Assembly: GCA_946407725.1 (NCBI GenBank)
Contig: CAMJPM010000025.1
Coordinates: 1-37,956 of the forward strand
Direction of reading: 5' to 3'
DNA from: an uncultured Lachnospiraceae bacterium
GTDB lineage: Bacteria; Bacillota; Clostridia; Lachnospirales; Lachnospiraceae
DNA length: 37,956 bases
A program made the position numbers and the translations under genes. A model generated the notes under the pieces. The model was not told the origin of the DNA. It saw nothing but the letters and a program-made list of their open reading frames with translations, and did not search any database. This document shows, one piece after another, positions 1-7,971 of the stretch; within the stretch, counting starts at the first letter, position 1, and every line of letters starts with the position of its first letter.

Positions 1-103
1 TTTCTGCGGAAAATACCAGCCCATGACGGCGGATGCCAGGCTCAGGGCGGTATTTTCTGCGGAAAATACCAGCCCATGACGGCGGATGCCAGGCTCAGGG
101 CGG
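1..103. repeat. 53-bp-period tandem duplication inside accD
   Basis: Positions 1-50 and 54-103 are identical, giving a direct duplication with a 53-bp period. Because 53 is not a multiple of three, the two copies are read in different frames. The second copy, in frame with the rest of accD, encodes FCGKYQPMTADARLRAV, the normal end of the AccD zinc ribbon. The first copy encodes the same peptide only in the next frame, which then meets TGA in the second copy (77-79). The junction lies in a hairpin, TATTTTC-tgcg-GAAAATA (51-68). It could be a real duplication or an assembly artefact at a contig end. Confidence 0.9.
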
Positions 104-822
104 TTTTTGATCCCGGCAGCAGGCAGGATTTTAACAGTGACCTGTCCGCCGGGGATCCCCTTAATTTTCCCGGATATTCGGAAAAGACAAAGAGACTGGA
201 AAAAAAGACCGGGCTTAGGGAATCTGCTGTAACTGCATACGGAAGGATAAACGGGATACGGGTTGTGGCAGTAGTGCTGGACACCCGGTTTTTTATGGGA
301 AGCATGAGCAGTGTTGTGGGTGAAAAGGTCACCAGAGCCATTGAAGCTGCCGGAAGGGAAAAGCTGCCGCTCATCATTTTTGCCGCCAGCGGAGGAGCAA
401 GGATGCAGGAGGGAATACACTCCCTTATGCAGATGGCAAAGACCAGCTCTGCTATCCAGGAATTTTCCGATAAGGGCGGCCTGTACATCAGCTATCTGAC
501 CCACCCCACCACCGGAGGCGTGACTGCCAGCTTCGCAACGCTGGGAGACATTACTCTGGCGGAGCCGGGAGCCCTTATTGGCTTTGCGGGACCCAGGGTC
601 ATTGAACAGACCATCGGGGTAAAGCTGCCCAAGGGTTTCCAGAGAGCGGAATATCTCCATAAACACGGCTTTGTGGACAGGATAGTACGCAGGCAGGAAA
701 TGAAGGATGTGCTTTATGATATCTTAAAGCTCCATCTGGATTCCGGAAGGAGAGATGAAGCAGATGACACGGCTTCTGATTTAAACAGCAATGAAACAAA
801 GGACGGTATTGAACTGAAATGA
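1..822 (+). CDS. accD: Acetyl-CoA carboxylase carboxyltransferase, beta subunit (5'-truncated, frame-disrupted)
   Basis: Beta half of the carboxyltransferase that moves the carboxyl group from carboxybiotin to acetyl-CoA to make malonyl-CoA, acting with AccA in the cytoplasm. From about base 55 the protein matches AccD: the end of the zinc ribbon (CGKYQPM), MGSMSSVVGEK, ASGGARMQEG, MQMAKTSSA, THPTTGGVTASFA and EPGALIGFAGPRVIEQT. The frame is open to the left edge, but the first 18 codons come from the duplicated copy out of its natural frame and do not look like AccD. The ATG at 76 is an internal, conserved methionine, so the true start and most of the zinc ribbon lie outside the window. The stop TGA overlaps the accA start in ATGA. 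An acidic tail of about 20 residues follows the conserved part. Confidence 0.9.
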   Translation, partial: FLRKIPAHDGGCQAQGGIFCGKYQPMTADARLRAVFDPGSRQDFNSDLSAGDPLNFPGYSEKTKRLEKKTGLRESAVTAYGRINGIRVVAVVLDTRFFMGSMSSVVGEKVTRAIEAAGREKLPLIIFAASGGARMQEGIHSLMQMAKTSSAIQEFSDKGGLYISYLTHPTTGGVTASFATLGDITLAEPGALIGFAGPRVIEQTIGVKLPKGFQRAEYLHKHGFVDRIVRRQEMKDVLYDILKLHLDSGRRDEADDTASDLNSNETKDGIELK

Positions 823-1739
823 TAAGGGAATCACTCCTTAATGCGGAACGTATAGGGAAAAAGATAGACAGTCTCAAAGAGAAAGGCGTGCCGGATAATG
901 ACAGGGAGATGCAGAATCTCTACATGGAAAAGGCAAGAGCCCTCCGGCCCTGTATCAATCTTACGGCGGAGGACAAGGTTTTCCTGGCGAGAAAGATAGA
1001 CAGGCCACATATTGATGATTTCATAAAGGCGCTTTTTACGGACTTTTTTGAACAGAAGGGGGATCATCTCTATGATGACGATCCTGCGATCTATGGGGGA
1101 ATTGCCCGGTTTCACGGGATCCCGGTAAGTGTTTTGGGACACAGAAAGGGCCATACCGCCGAGGAAAACGTGGCATACAATTTCGGAATGGCAAAGCCCG
1201 AGGGCTACAGAAAGGCCCTGCGGATAATGGATCAGGCCGAGAAATTCGGCAGGCCGATAATCACCTTTATCGATACCCCCGGCGCCTTTCCCGGAATAGA
1301 TGCGGAGGAGCACGGGCAGGGTGAGGCCATTGCAAGAAACATGGCGAGGATGTCCGGATATCATGTACCGGTGATCTCCATAGTAACAGGGGAAGGAAGC
1401 TCCGGCGGCGCGCTGGCCATCGGAGTATGCAACAGGCTGCTTATGCTGGAATACGCGGTTTATTCGGTGTTGAGCCCGGAAGGCTTTGCAAGCATTCTGT
1501 GGAAGGATTCCTCGAGACACGGTGAAGCCTGCGATATCATGAAGCTTACTGCAGATGACATCAAAAAGGCAGGCGTGGCGGACGAGGTGATACCGGAGCC
1601 TCTGGGAGGAGGTCAGGAAAATCCGAAACGGCTGTACGGCAGTATGGATATGGCCATTGAGAAGACGCTTTCGGAGCTCATGTCCATGACCGGTGATGAG
1701 CTCTTAAGAGACAGAAGAAATAAATTCAGAGGATTATAA
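819..1739 (+). CDS. accA: Acetyl-CoA carboxylase carboxyltransferase, alpha subunit
   Basis: Alpha half of the carboxyltransferase that forms malonyl-CoA with AccD. The protein has 306 residues, normal for the family. Conserved blocks are VLGHRKG (106-112), NFGMAKPEGYRKALR (121-135), ITFIDTPGAFPG (148-159), the helix AEEHGQGEAIARNM, and the oxyanion-hole loop GEGSSGGALA (191-200). The N-terminal 50 residues are the charged helical region usual in AccA. The start ATG overlaps the accD stop (ATGA), so the two subunits are probably translationally coupled, which helps equal production. The stop codon directly abuts the fabH ATG. Confidence 0.97.
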   Translation: MIRESLLNAERIGKKIDSLKEKGVPDNDREMQNLYMEKARALRPCINLTAEDKVFLARKIDRPHIDDFIKALFTDFFEQKGDHLYDDDPAIYGGIARFHGIPVSVLGHRKGHTAEENVAYNFGMAKPEGYRKALRIMDQAEKFGRPIITFIDTPGAFPGIDAEEHGQGEAIARNMARMSGYHVPVISIVTGEGSSGGALAIGVCNRLLMLEYAVYSVLSPEGFASILWKDSSRHGEACDIMKLTADDIKKAGVADEVIPEPLGGGQENPKRLYGSMDMAIEKTLSELMSMTGDELLRDRRNKFRGL

Positions 1740-2693
1740 ATGGAAGGAATAACGATAATATCCACCGGCGCCGGACTGCCGTCCCGTGTCATGACAAATG
1801 AGGACATGGCAAAGCTTGTGGATACCAGTGACGAGTGGATATTTACGAGGACCGGAATACATGAAAGACGTTTCTGTGCCGAAGGGGAAGACAATTTAAG
1901 CCTTGCAATTGCGGCGGCAGAACAGGCACTCTCCCGGTCGGGAATTGATAAAAATGAACTGGGTTGTGTGATATGCGGAACTGTTACCGCAAAATACGCA
2001 TCTCCCAGTACGGCCTGTCTTATACAGAAGGCGCTGGAGCTGCCGGAGGATATTCCGGTGCTGGACATCAATGCGGCCTGTGCCGGCTTTATCTACGGTC
2101 TGGAGGTGGCCCGGGGACTTTTGTGCGCCGGAGAGCGTAAATACGGCCTTGTCATAGGGGTTGAGGAGCTGACCAAGGTTCTGGATATGGAGGACCGCAG
2201 CACCTGTGTGCTTTTCGGAGACGGAGCCGGGGCAGCGGTCATCAGAGTGGAACAGGATGCGCCCTATGAAAGCTATCTCGGAGCAAAGGGAGGGCTTGAG
2301 ATCTTTATAGAGGGCGTGGGTGCTGAGCGCTCCACGGTTCATATGGACGGTAAAGCGGTTTTCCGGTTTGCGGTTTCAGCCATACCCAAGGTGATCAATT
2401 CTATCTTTGAGAAGAGCGGAAAGACTATGGAGGATGTGGATCACTGCATCTGTCATCAGGCAAATGCCAGAATCATAGACCATGTGGTGAAGAAATACGG
2501 TGCTCCGGAGGAAAAATTCTATAAAAACATGGAACGCTTCGGTAATACCAGCGCGGCCTCCGTACCCACTGCCATGAATGAGATGTGGGAAAAGGGCATG
2601 ATAAAGAGCGGAGAAACTCTTATGCTGGTGGGTTTCGGCGGCGGCCTTACAATGGCAGGGGCGATGCTGAAATTCAACGGAAAAGAAGCGTAA
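1740..2693 (+). CDS. fabH: Beta-ketoacyl-ACP synthase III
   Basis: Starts fatty acid synthesis by condensing a short acyl-CoA with malonyl-ACP. The 317-residue protein has the thiolase fold and a complete Cys-His-Asn triad: C114 in NAACAGF, H239 in CICHQAN and N269 in FGNTSAASVP. SDEWIFTRTGI near the N-terminus is a FabH signature. The ATG follows the accA stop with no bases between. An 82-base spacer follows before fabK. In many Clostridia acpP lies between fabH and fabK; the spacer here is too short to hold it and shows no remnant. Confidence 0.97.
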   Translation: MEGITIISTGAGLPSRVMTNEDMAKLVDTSDEWIFTRTGIHERRFCAEGEDNLSLAIAAAEQALSRSGIDKNELGCVICGTVTAKYASPSTACLIQKALELPEDIPVLDINAACAGFIYGLEVARGLLCAGERKYGLVIGVEELTKVLDMEDRSTCVLFGDGAGAAVIRVEQDAPYESYLGAKGGLEIFIEGVGAERSTVHMDGKAVFRFAVSAIPKVINSIFEKSGKTMEDVDHCICHQANARIIDHVVKKYGAPEEKFYKNMERFGNTSAASVPTAMNEMWEKGMIKSGETLMLVGFGGGLTMAGAMLKFNGKEA

Positions 2694-2775
2694 AGTTATT
2701 AAGCCGGATATCCCTAAAAAGGGAAGCGAAGAATTGCGCAGCCGGTACAGTATGAAAGGACGGCATCAGAATATT

Positions 2776-3675
2776 ATGAAAATGCTGAATGAGATCCTGG
2801 GAACGGAATTTCCGGTTATCCAGGGGGGAATGGCAAATATAGCAACGGGAAGCTTTGCGGCGGACTGCTCAAATGCCGGAGCCTTCGGGCTTATCGGGGT
2901 AGGGGGCATGGACGCGGCGGCTCTAAAAAAGGAAATCGCAGCATGCCGGGAAAAGACGGATAAGCCCTTCGGGGTAAATATCATGCTTATGAATCCGGAT
3001 GTTGATAACCTGGCTCAGACGGTGATAGATGAGGGAATAAAGGTGGTTACCACGGGAGCCGGTAATCCGGGAAAATATATGGATGCATGGAAAGCCGCAG
3101 GTATTACGGTTATCCCTGTGGTGGCGGCACCCATCCTTGCAAAGCATCTGGAGGGCCTCGGTGCCGATGCGGTTATCGCCGAGGGTACGGAAAGCGGCGG
3201 ACATGTGGGTGAGATGACAACAATGACGCTGGTGCCCCAGGTCTGTGACGCGGTAAATATCCCGGTGATCGCGGCAGGCGGGATTGCGGACAACCGCCAG
3301 TTTAAGGCGGCTCTCGCTCTTGGTGCCATAGGGGTGCAGGTGGGAACCTGTCTTCTGGGGAGCTTTGAGTGTCCCATCCATGAGAATTATAAAAAGGCCA
3401 TAGTAAAGGCCAAAGGCAGTGACACGGTGGTTACCGGGCGCATTGCGGGTGTACCGGTAAGAATACTTAAAAACAAGATGTCCCGGCAGTACATCAAGGA
3501 AGAAAAGAACGGTGCCACTGTTGACGAGCTTGAGAAATTCACCCTGGGATCCTTAAGAAAGGCTGTATTTGACGGTGATACGGATAACGGAAGCCTGATG
3601 GCAGGCCAGACCTGCGGACAGGTGAAGGAGCTTAGGAGCTTAAGGGAGATTTTCAGCGGTATTTGCGGAGGATGA
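2776..3675 (+). CDS. fabK: Enoyl-ACP reductase II (FMN-dependent, FabK type)
   Basis: Reduces enoyl-ACP to acyl-ACP in the last step of each elongation cycle, with FMN and NAD(P)H. It belongs to the nitronate monooxygenase-like TIM-barrel family, unrelated to FabI. Seen are PVIQGGMANIA near the N-terminus, GVNIMLM, AEGTESGGHVGEMTTM, IAAGGIADNRQ and LGAIGVQVGTCLL, the flavin-phosphate-binding region. I chose the ATG at 2776 (MKMLNEILG) because FabK proteins begin just before this segment and AAAGGA lies upstream, although the spacing is long. In-frame ATG 2752 and TTG 2734 are possible but would add residues unlike the family and lack a good ribosome site. FabK-type enzymes are known to resist triclosan. 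FabD follows after four bases. Confidence 0.93.
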   Translation: MKMLNEILGTEFPVIQGGMANIATGSFAADCSNAGAFGLIGVGGMDAAALKKEIAACREKTDKPFGVNIMLMNPDVDNLAQTVIDEGIKVVTTGAGNPGKYMDAWKAAGITVIPVVAAPILAKHLEGLGADAVIAEGTESGGHVGEMTTMTLVPQVCDAVNIPVIAAGGIADNRQFKAALALGAIGVQVGTCLLGSFECPIHENYKKAIVKAKGSDTVVTGRIAGVPVRILKNKMSRQYIKEEKNGATVDELEKFTLGSLRKAVFDGDTDNGSLMAGQTCGQVKELRSLREIFSGICGG

Positions 3676-3679
3676 TGCT

Positions 3680-4618
3680 ATGAAAACAGCGTTTCTATAT
3701 GCGGGACAGGGCAGCCAGAAGGCCGGAATGGGCAGGGACTTTTATGAAAAATTCGCTTCCTTCCGGGAGGCCTTTGACGCAGCAGAGCTTTCCTTTGATT
3801 TAAAAAAGGTGTGTTTTGAGGATCCGGAGGGCGTGATAAACGAAACCGTGTATACACAGCCCTGTATGACAGCCTTTGCAGTGGGTGTAAACAGTGTTTT
3901 TAAGGAGCTGGGGATAAAAAAGCCGGACTACGCAGCGGGTCTTTCCCTGGGAGAGTATTCCGCCCTTTCCCTTGCGGGTGTATTTGACGCGAAAACAGCG
4001 GTGGAGACTGTAGCATACAGGGGAAAGGTCATGGCGGAGTGTTCTAAAGGTATTGACTGCGGAATGACCGCAGTCCTTTCACTTCCTGTTGAAAAGATAG
4101 AAGAGTGCTGCGAAAAGGCCGGGGAAAAGGGAATAGTGCAGATATGTAATTTAAACTGTCCCGGACAGACCGTAATAGGCGGTGAGAAGGCAGCAGTAGA
4201 TGCGGCAGCGGCGCTATGCAGTGAAGCGGGGGCAAGGCGGTGCCTGGAGCTTAAGGTAAGCGGCCCCTTCCACACCAGCATAATGGCACCGGCGGGAGAA
4301 AAGTTAAAGGAATATTTTAAGGGTATTACCTTCGGGGAGATGGAGATCCCTGTGCTCTTTAATTATCTGGGACATGAAAAGAGTGAAAATGACAGCATTG
4401 AAGAGCTTCTTAAGCTTCAGGTTCAGCGCAGCGTAAAGATGGAAGATACTTTAAGACGGCTTTTTGAACTGGGGACGGATACCTTTGTGGAGATTGGTCC
4501 CGGAAAAGCGCTTTCGGGATTTGTAAAAAAGACCGCAAAAGCCCTGGAAAAAGAGGATTACAGGATCTTTAACGTGGAAACAGCGGAAGACGTGGAAAAG
4601 CTGGCTGAGGAGTTATAA
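3680..4618 (+). CDS. fabD: Malonyl-CoA:ACP transacylase
   Basis: Transfers malonyl groups from CoA to acyl carrier protein to supply the two-carbon donor. The 312-residue protein has the family features in order: YAGQGSQKAGMG (7-18), the nucleophile elbow GLSLGEYSAL with S89, R114 in AYRGKVM, which binds the malonyl carboxylate, and H198 in SGPFHTSIM, the catalytic histidine. The ribosome site GGAGGA overlaps the end of fabK. The gap to fabG is 57 bases. Confidence 0.97.
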   Translation: MKTAFLYAGQGSQKAGMGRDFYEKFASFREAFDAAELSFDLKKVCFEDPEGVINETVYTQPCMTAFAVGVNSVFKELGIKKPDYAAGLSLGEYSALSLAGVFDAKTAVETVAYRGKVMAECSKGIDCGMTAVLSLPVEKIEECCEKAGEKGIVQICNLNCPGQTVIGGEKAAVDAAAALCSEAGARRCLELKVSGPFHTSIMAPAGEKLKEYFKGITFGEMEIPVLFNYLGHEKSENDSIEELLKLQVQRSVKMEDTLRRLFELGTDTFVEIGPGKALSGFVKKTAKALEKEDYRIFNVETAEDVEKLAEEL

Positions 4619-4675
4619 GGACAGCGGAAGACGGCTTATGGCACGGATTAAAGCAGCGGCCGGAAAGGAAGATAT

Positions 4676-5425
4676 ATGGAAGAAAAGAGATGTGCCCTGG
4701 TGACGGGCGGCAGCAGAGGTATTGGCAGAGCCATCGCAGTGGCACTGGCGAAAGCGGGACATCCCGTGATGATCAACTACTCCGGGAATATTGATGCGGC
4801 AGAGGAAGCCGCCATGCTCTGCGCTACCGCAGATGACATGGATCTGCCGGTTTTTATAGAGCAGACTGATGTCTCGGATGAGAGCAGCGCCATAAAGCTC
4901 ATACAGTCGGCGGAGGAAAAACTGGGACACCTGGATATCCTTGTAAATAACGCGGGTATCACAAAGGACGGGCTTATCCTTAACATGAAAACAGAGGATT
5001 TCCAGTCGGTATTGGATATCAATCTGAAGGGCACCTTTTTCTGCTGCAGGGAAGCCGCAAAGTATATGATGAAGAGGCGCTTTGGCAGGATAATAAATAT
5101 GGCAAGTATTGTGGGGCTCAGGGGAAATGCGGGCCAGGTAAATTATTCCGCCAGCAAAGCCGCAGTTATAGGCCTTACAAAGAGCCTGGCGAAGGAGCTT
5201 GCCAGCAGGAAGATCACGGTTAACGCCATTGCTCCAGGATATATAGATACAGATATGACAAAGGCCATGAGTGAAAAGGCTCTGGAGGCAACACTTAAAG
5301 CCATTCCGTTGCGCCGGGCCGGACGTCCTGAGGAAGTAGGGGCGCTGGCTGCATTTCTGGCATCCGAGGAGGCCTCCTATATCACGGGGCAGGTTATCGG
5401 AATTGACGGAGGCATGGGCGCGTAA
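4676..5425 (+). CDS. fabG: 3-oxoacyl-ACP reductase
   Basis: NADPH-dependent reduction of beta-ketoacyl-ACP to beta-hydroxyacyl-ACP. This is a classical short-chain dehydrogenase of 249 residues with the nucleotide-binding motif TGGSRGIG (10-17), NNAG (91-94), N116, and catalytic S144, Y157 and K161 (YSASK). The end, ITGQVIGIDGGMGA, is typical FabG. AAAGGAAG precedes the ATG. Location between fabD and fabF supports the fatty acid role over other SDR functions. Confidence 0.96.
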   Translation: MEEKRCALVTGGSRGIGRAIAVALAKAGHPVMINYSGNIDAAEEAAMLCATADDMDLPVFIEQTDVSDESSAIKLIQSAEEKLGHLDILVNNAGITKDGLILNMKTEDFQSVLDINLKGTFFCCREAAKYMMKRRFGRIINMASIVGLRGNAGQVNYSASKAAVIGLTKSLAKELASRKITVNAIAPGYIDTDMTKAMSEKALEATLKAIPLRRAGRPEEVGALAAFLASEEASYITGQVIGIDGGMGA

Positions 5426-5476
5426 GACCCGGAAACGAAGACTGCTTATAACAGAAGGGAGCGGTATCGACTAAAA

Positions 5477-6715
5477 ATGGAAAAGAGAAAAGTAGTTGTA
5501 ACTGGAATAGGAACGGTAAATCCCATAGGAAACAGCGCCGATGAGAGCTGGGACGCCATTCTTAAGGGAAAACACGGTATAGATAAAATCACAAGATTTG
5601 ATACCTCGGATTTTACGGTAAAGCTTGCGGGAGAGGTGAAAAATCTCGATTTTGCCGGTAAATTCGGTAAAAAAGAGGCAAGAACCATGGATCTTTTTGC
5701 CCAGTATGCGCTGTATGCGGCGGATGAGGCAGTGACCATGAGCGGCCTTGATCTTTCAAAGGAAAACCCGGATGAAAGGGCCGGTGCCATTATTTCCAGC
5801 GGAATAGGCGGCATCGGACTTACGGAGCAGGAGCATGACAGAGGGCTTGAGCGGGGTTTTGAGCGGGTAAATCCCCACTATATTCCCATGACCATAGCCA
5901 ATATGGCGGCTGCGAATGTGGCCATAAGATATGGCTTAAGGGGTATGTGTACCTGTCCCGTAACAGCCTGTGCAGGGGGCAGCAATGCCATAGGAGACGC
6001 TTTCCACAGGATACGGGACGGTTATGAGGACGTGATGGTCTGCGGAGGCGCTGAGGGAGCCATAAGTACCGTGGCTCTTGGAGGCTTTGCGAGCATGAGA
6101 GCCCTTTCCCACTCTACGGATCCTGACAGGGCAAGCATTCCCTTTGATGCGGAGAGAAACGGATTTGTTATGGGAGAAGGTGCCGGGATACTGGTTCTTG
6201 AAGAGGAAGAGCACGCTAAAAAACGGGGCGCGAAAATTTTAGCGGAAATAGTTGGATACGGCGCAAACTGTGATGCCTACCACATGACTGCTCCCTCACC
6301 CGACGGGGAAGGAGGAGCGCGCTGCATGGAGCTTGCCATAAAAGACGCAGGGATCACTCCTGAGGATATAGATTATATCAATGCCCACGGTACATCCACC
6401 CATTTAAATGATGAGGGGGAAACAAAGGCCATAAAAGCGGTATTTAAGGACTGCGGAAAAATTCCCGCGGTCTCCAGCACCAAGTCCATGACAGGCCATC
6501 TTCTGGGAGGAGCCGGCGGAGTGGAAGCGGTATTTTGCGTACAGGCCCTGCTTAACGGCTTTATTCCGCCGACAGTGGGATTAAAGACGGCGGATCCCGT
6601 GTGCGATCTGGATTATGTTCCCGGAACGGGACGGAAAGCAGACCTAAAATATGTACTGAGCAACAGTCTGGGTTTTGGCGGACATAACGCATGCCTTATC
6701 TTTAAGAAAGCATAG
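5477..6715 (+). CDS. fabF: Beta-ketoacyl-ACP synthase II
   Basis: Extends acyl-ACP by condensation with malonyl-ACP. The protein has 412 residues. It keeps the Cys-His-His triad: C165 in [15 protein letters not shown]304 in [11 protein letters not shown] and H341 in [13 protein letters not shown], with K336 nearby. The family N-terminus [14 protein letters not shown] is present. fabZ begins eight bases after the stop codon. Confidence 0.97.
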   Translation: MEKRKVVVTGIGTVNPIGNSADESWDAILKGKHGIDKITRFDTSDFTVKLAGEVKNLDFAGKFGKKEARTMDLFAQYALYAADEAVTMSGLDLSKENPDERAGAIISSGIGGIGLTEQEHDRGLERGFERVNPHYIPMTIANMAAANVAIRYGLRGMCTCPVTACAGGSNAIGDAFHRIRDGYEDVMVCGGAEGAISTVALGGFASMRALSHSTDPDRASIPFDAERNGFVMGEGAGILVLEEEEHAKKRGAKILAEIVGYGANCDAYHMTAPSPDGEGGARCMELAIKDAGITPEDIDYINAHGTSTHLNDEGETKAIKAVFKDCGKIPAVSSTKSMTGHLLGGAGGVEAVFCVQALLNGFIPPTVGLKTADPVCDLDYVPGTGRKADLKYVLSNSLGFGGHNACLIFKKA

Positions 6716-6723
6716 GAGAGATC

Positions 6724-7182
6724 ATGACTGATAATAATACAGAGAGAAAGCCTAATACACTGAACGCACAGGAGATCGCGGAGATACTTCCCCACAGATA
6801 TCCCTTTGCGCTGATAGACAGGATAGAGGACTATGAGCCGGGACAGTGGGCTAAGGGAATAAAATGTGTCACCATGAATGAGGAGTTTTTCCAGGGGCAT
6901 TTTCCCGGTCATCCTGTTATGCCAGGGGTGCTGATAATCGAGGCACTGGCCCAGACAGGGGCGGTGGCCATCCTGGCTCTTCCGGAAAACAAGGGCAAGC
7001 TCGCCTTTTTCGGCGGAATAAAGAACGCCAGGTTTAAGAAACAGGTGGTTCCGGGTGACGTGCTGGAGCTCTCCTGTGAGATAACGGAGCAGAAAGGCCC
7101 CGTGGGAACGGGAAAGGCAGAGGCAAGGGTGAACGGGGCCCTGGCCTGCCGGGCAGAGCTGACTTTCGCAGTAGTGGAGTAA
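6724..7182 (+). CDS. fabZ: 3-hydroxyacyl-ACP dehydratase
   Basis: Dehydrates beta-hydroxyacyl-ACP to trans-2-enoyl-ACP. It is a single hot-dog domain of 152 residues with [13 protein letters not shown], catalytic H59 in [13 protein letters not shown] and E73 in [10 protein letters not shown]. No FabA-like isomerase partner is seen in the window, so unsaturated fatty acid synthesis must rely on something outside or on this FabZ. fabF precedes it by eight bases and marR follows by nine. Confidence 0.96.
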   Translation: MTDNNTERKPNTLNAQEIAEILPHRYPFALIDRIEDYEPGQWAKGIKCVTMNEEFFQGHFPGHPVMPGVLIIEALAQTGAVAILALPENKGKLAFFGGIKNARFKKQVVPGDVLELSCEITEQKGPVGTGKAEARVNGALACRAELTFAVVE

Positions 7183-7191
7183 GTTTGAGGT

Positions 7192-7641
7192 ATGCTTAGT
7201 AAATCTATGAACGATCTGTACAGTGCGCTGAGGGTGTATTTTTATATGCAGATATATTCCAAATTTGAGACAAAGGAGGCCACCCTTACGGCGGTGGAAT
7301 CCTTTTCCATGGAGTGCATAAAATACCTGGGGGAGCCCACTGTGTCGGAATTTGCCCATTTAATGGGGATCTCCAGCCCCAATGCGGCATACAAAGTGAA
7401 CAGCCTCGTTAAAAAAGGCTATATAGAAAAGAAACAGTCAGAAAATGACAAAAGGGAATATCATCTGTATCCCACCGAAAAGTATATGAAATATTACCGT
7501 ATAAGCCAGGAATATATCAATACAGTGGTAGAAAGATGTAAAAAAAGATTTTCAAAAAAGGAGCTTGAAGATCTGGATTCCATGATGCAGATCATAAAAT
7601 CAGAACTCATGCCCGAGCTGGACAAAGGAAAACCGGCCTGA
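7192..7641 (+). CDS. MarR-family regulator, FabT-like, at the end of the fatty acid cluster
   Basis: A 149-residue winged-helix protein. The recognition region is PTVSEFAHLMGISSPNAAYKVNSL (roughly 50-74), followed by a wing, VKKGYIEKKQSENDKREYHLYPT. Helices at both ends fit MarR dimerisation. FabT-type MarR proteins of Firmicutes repress fab operons with acyl-ACP as co-repressor, and the location directly after fabZ (nine-base gap) suggests that role here. This is inference, because the operon promoter is outside the window. fabT usually lies at the front of such clusters; here it is last. Its TGA stop is part of a palindrome shared with the converging small gene. Confidence 0.82.
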   Translation: MLSKSMNDLYSALRVYFYMQIYSKFETKEATLTAVESFSMECIKYLGEPTVSEFAHLMGISSPNAAYKVNSLVKKGYIEKKQSENDKREYHLYPTEKYMKYYRISQEYINTVVERCKKRFSKKELEDLDSMMQIIKSELMPELDKGKPA

Positions 7642-7656
7642 TCTTCTGTTCAGGCC
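7635..7656. terminator. Palindrome containing both stop codons of convergent genes
   Basis: GGCCTGA (7635-7641), an eight-base loop, and TCAGGCC (7650-7656) form a perfect 7-bp stem. The marR stop (7639-7641) is in the left arm and the stop of the minus-strand zinc-ribbon gene (7650-7652) in the right arm. A T-rich run follows only in the minus direction (GGTTTTCCTTT), so it may end minus-strand transcripts better than plus-strand ones. Confidence 0.6.
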
Positions 7657-7820
7657 AGGCGATCCTCGCTCTTCTTATTAAATTCCTTCTGATAATTCTC
7701 AAATTCAACCTTTTCTTCTTTTGAAGCAGGTCTGAAATTTTCACTTCCGCAGTCGGGACACCTTTCCACAAACCCGACTCTGTCAAACATAAATAAACAT
7801 TTCTTGCATGTGTAAACCAT
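7650..7820 (-). CDS. Small zinc-ribbon protein (56 residues)
   Basis: A short gene on the minus strand reading MVYTCKKCLFMFDRVGFVER, then CPDCGSENFRP, then a charged helical tail ending SEDRLA. Two CxxC pairs (C5/C8 and C21/C24) make a rubredoxin-like or FmdB-like zinc ribbon that could bind one metal ion. The ribosome site GGGAAGAGAG lies just before the ATG, and a plausible promoter lies at 7872-7899. The function is unknown: such small ribbons may act in nucleic-acid or protein binding. It is convergent with marR and divergent from the araC-type gene. Confidence 0.8.
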   Translation of the reverse strand: MVYTCKKCLFMFDRVGFVERCPDCGSENFRPASKEEKVEFENYQKEFNKKSEDRLA

Positions 7821-7871
7821 TTTTAAATACTCTCTTCCCAGATATCTTTTAATGTCCGGCGGTCCGCCGAC

Positions 7872-7899
7872 AGAATAATTGCAAAAGCAGTATTTCCAA
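7872..7899 (-). promoter_or_regulatory. Putative promoter of the small zinc-ribbon gene
   Basis: On the minus strand TTGGAA (7899-7894) and TATTCT (7877-7872) are separated by 16 bases. The predicted RNA start falls close to the palindrome CGGCGG-T-CCGCCG (7857-7869), which could be an operator or a leader hairpin. The rest of 7821-7971 shows no other gene. Confidence 0.45.
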
Positions 7900-7971
7900 G
7901 GCAGAAGCCCGGATATTACTCTGTTCTTTTTTTTCCTCGTCTGATATAGTATACCACAAGAGGGACAGATT

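Noticed and set aside
76-78. ATG at 76 as the true accD start
   Set aside because: It encodes the conserved internal Met after CGKYQP of the zinc ribbon, has no ribosome site, and lies in the duplicated copy.
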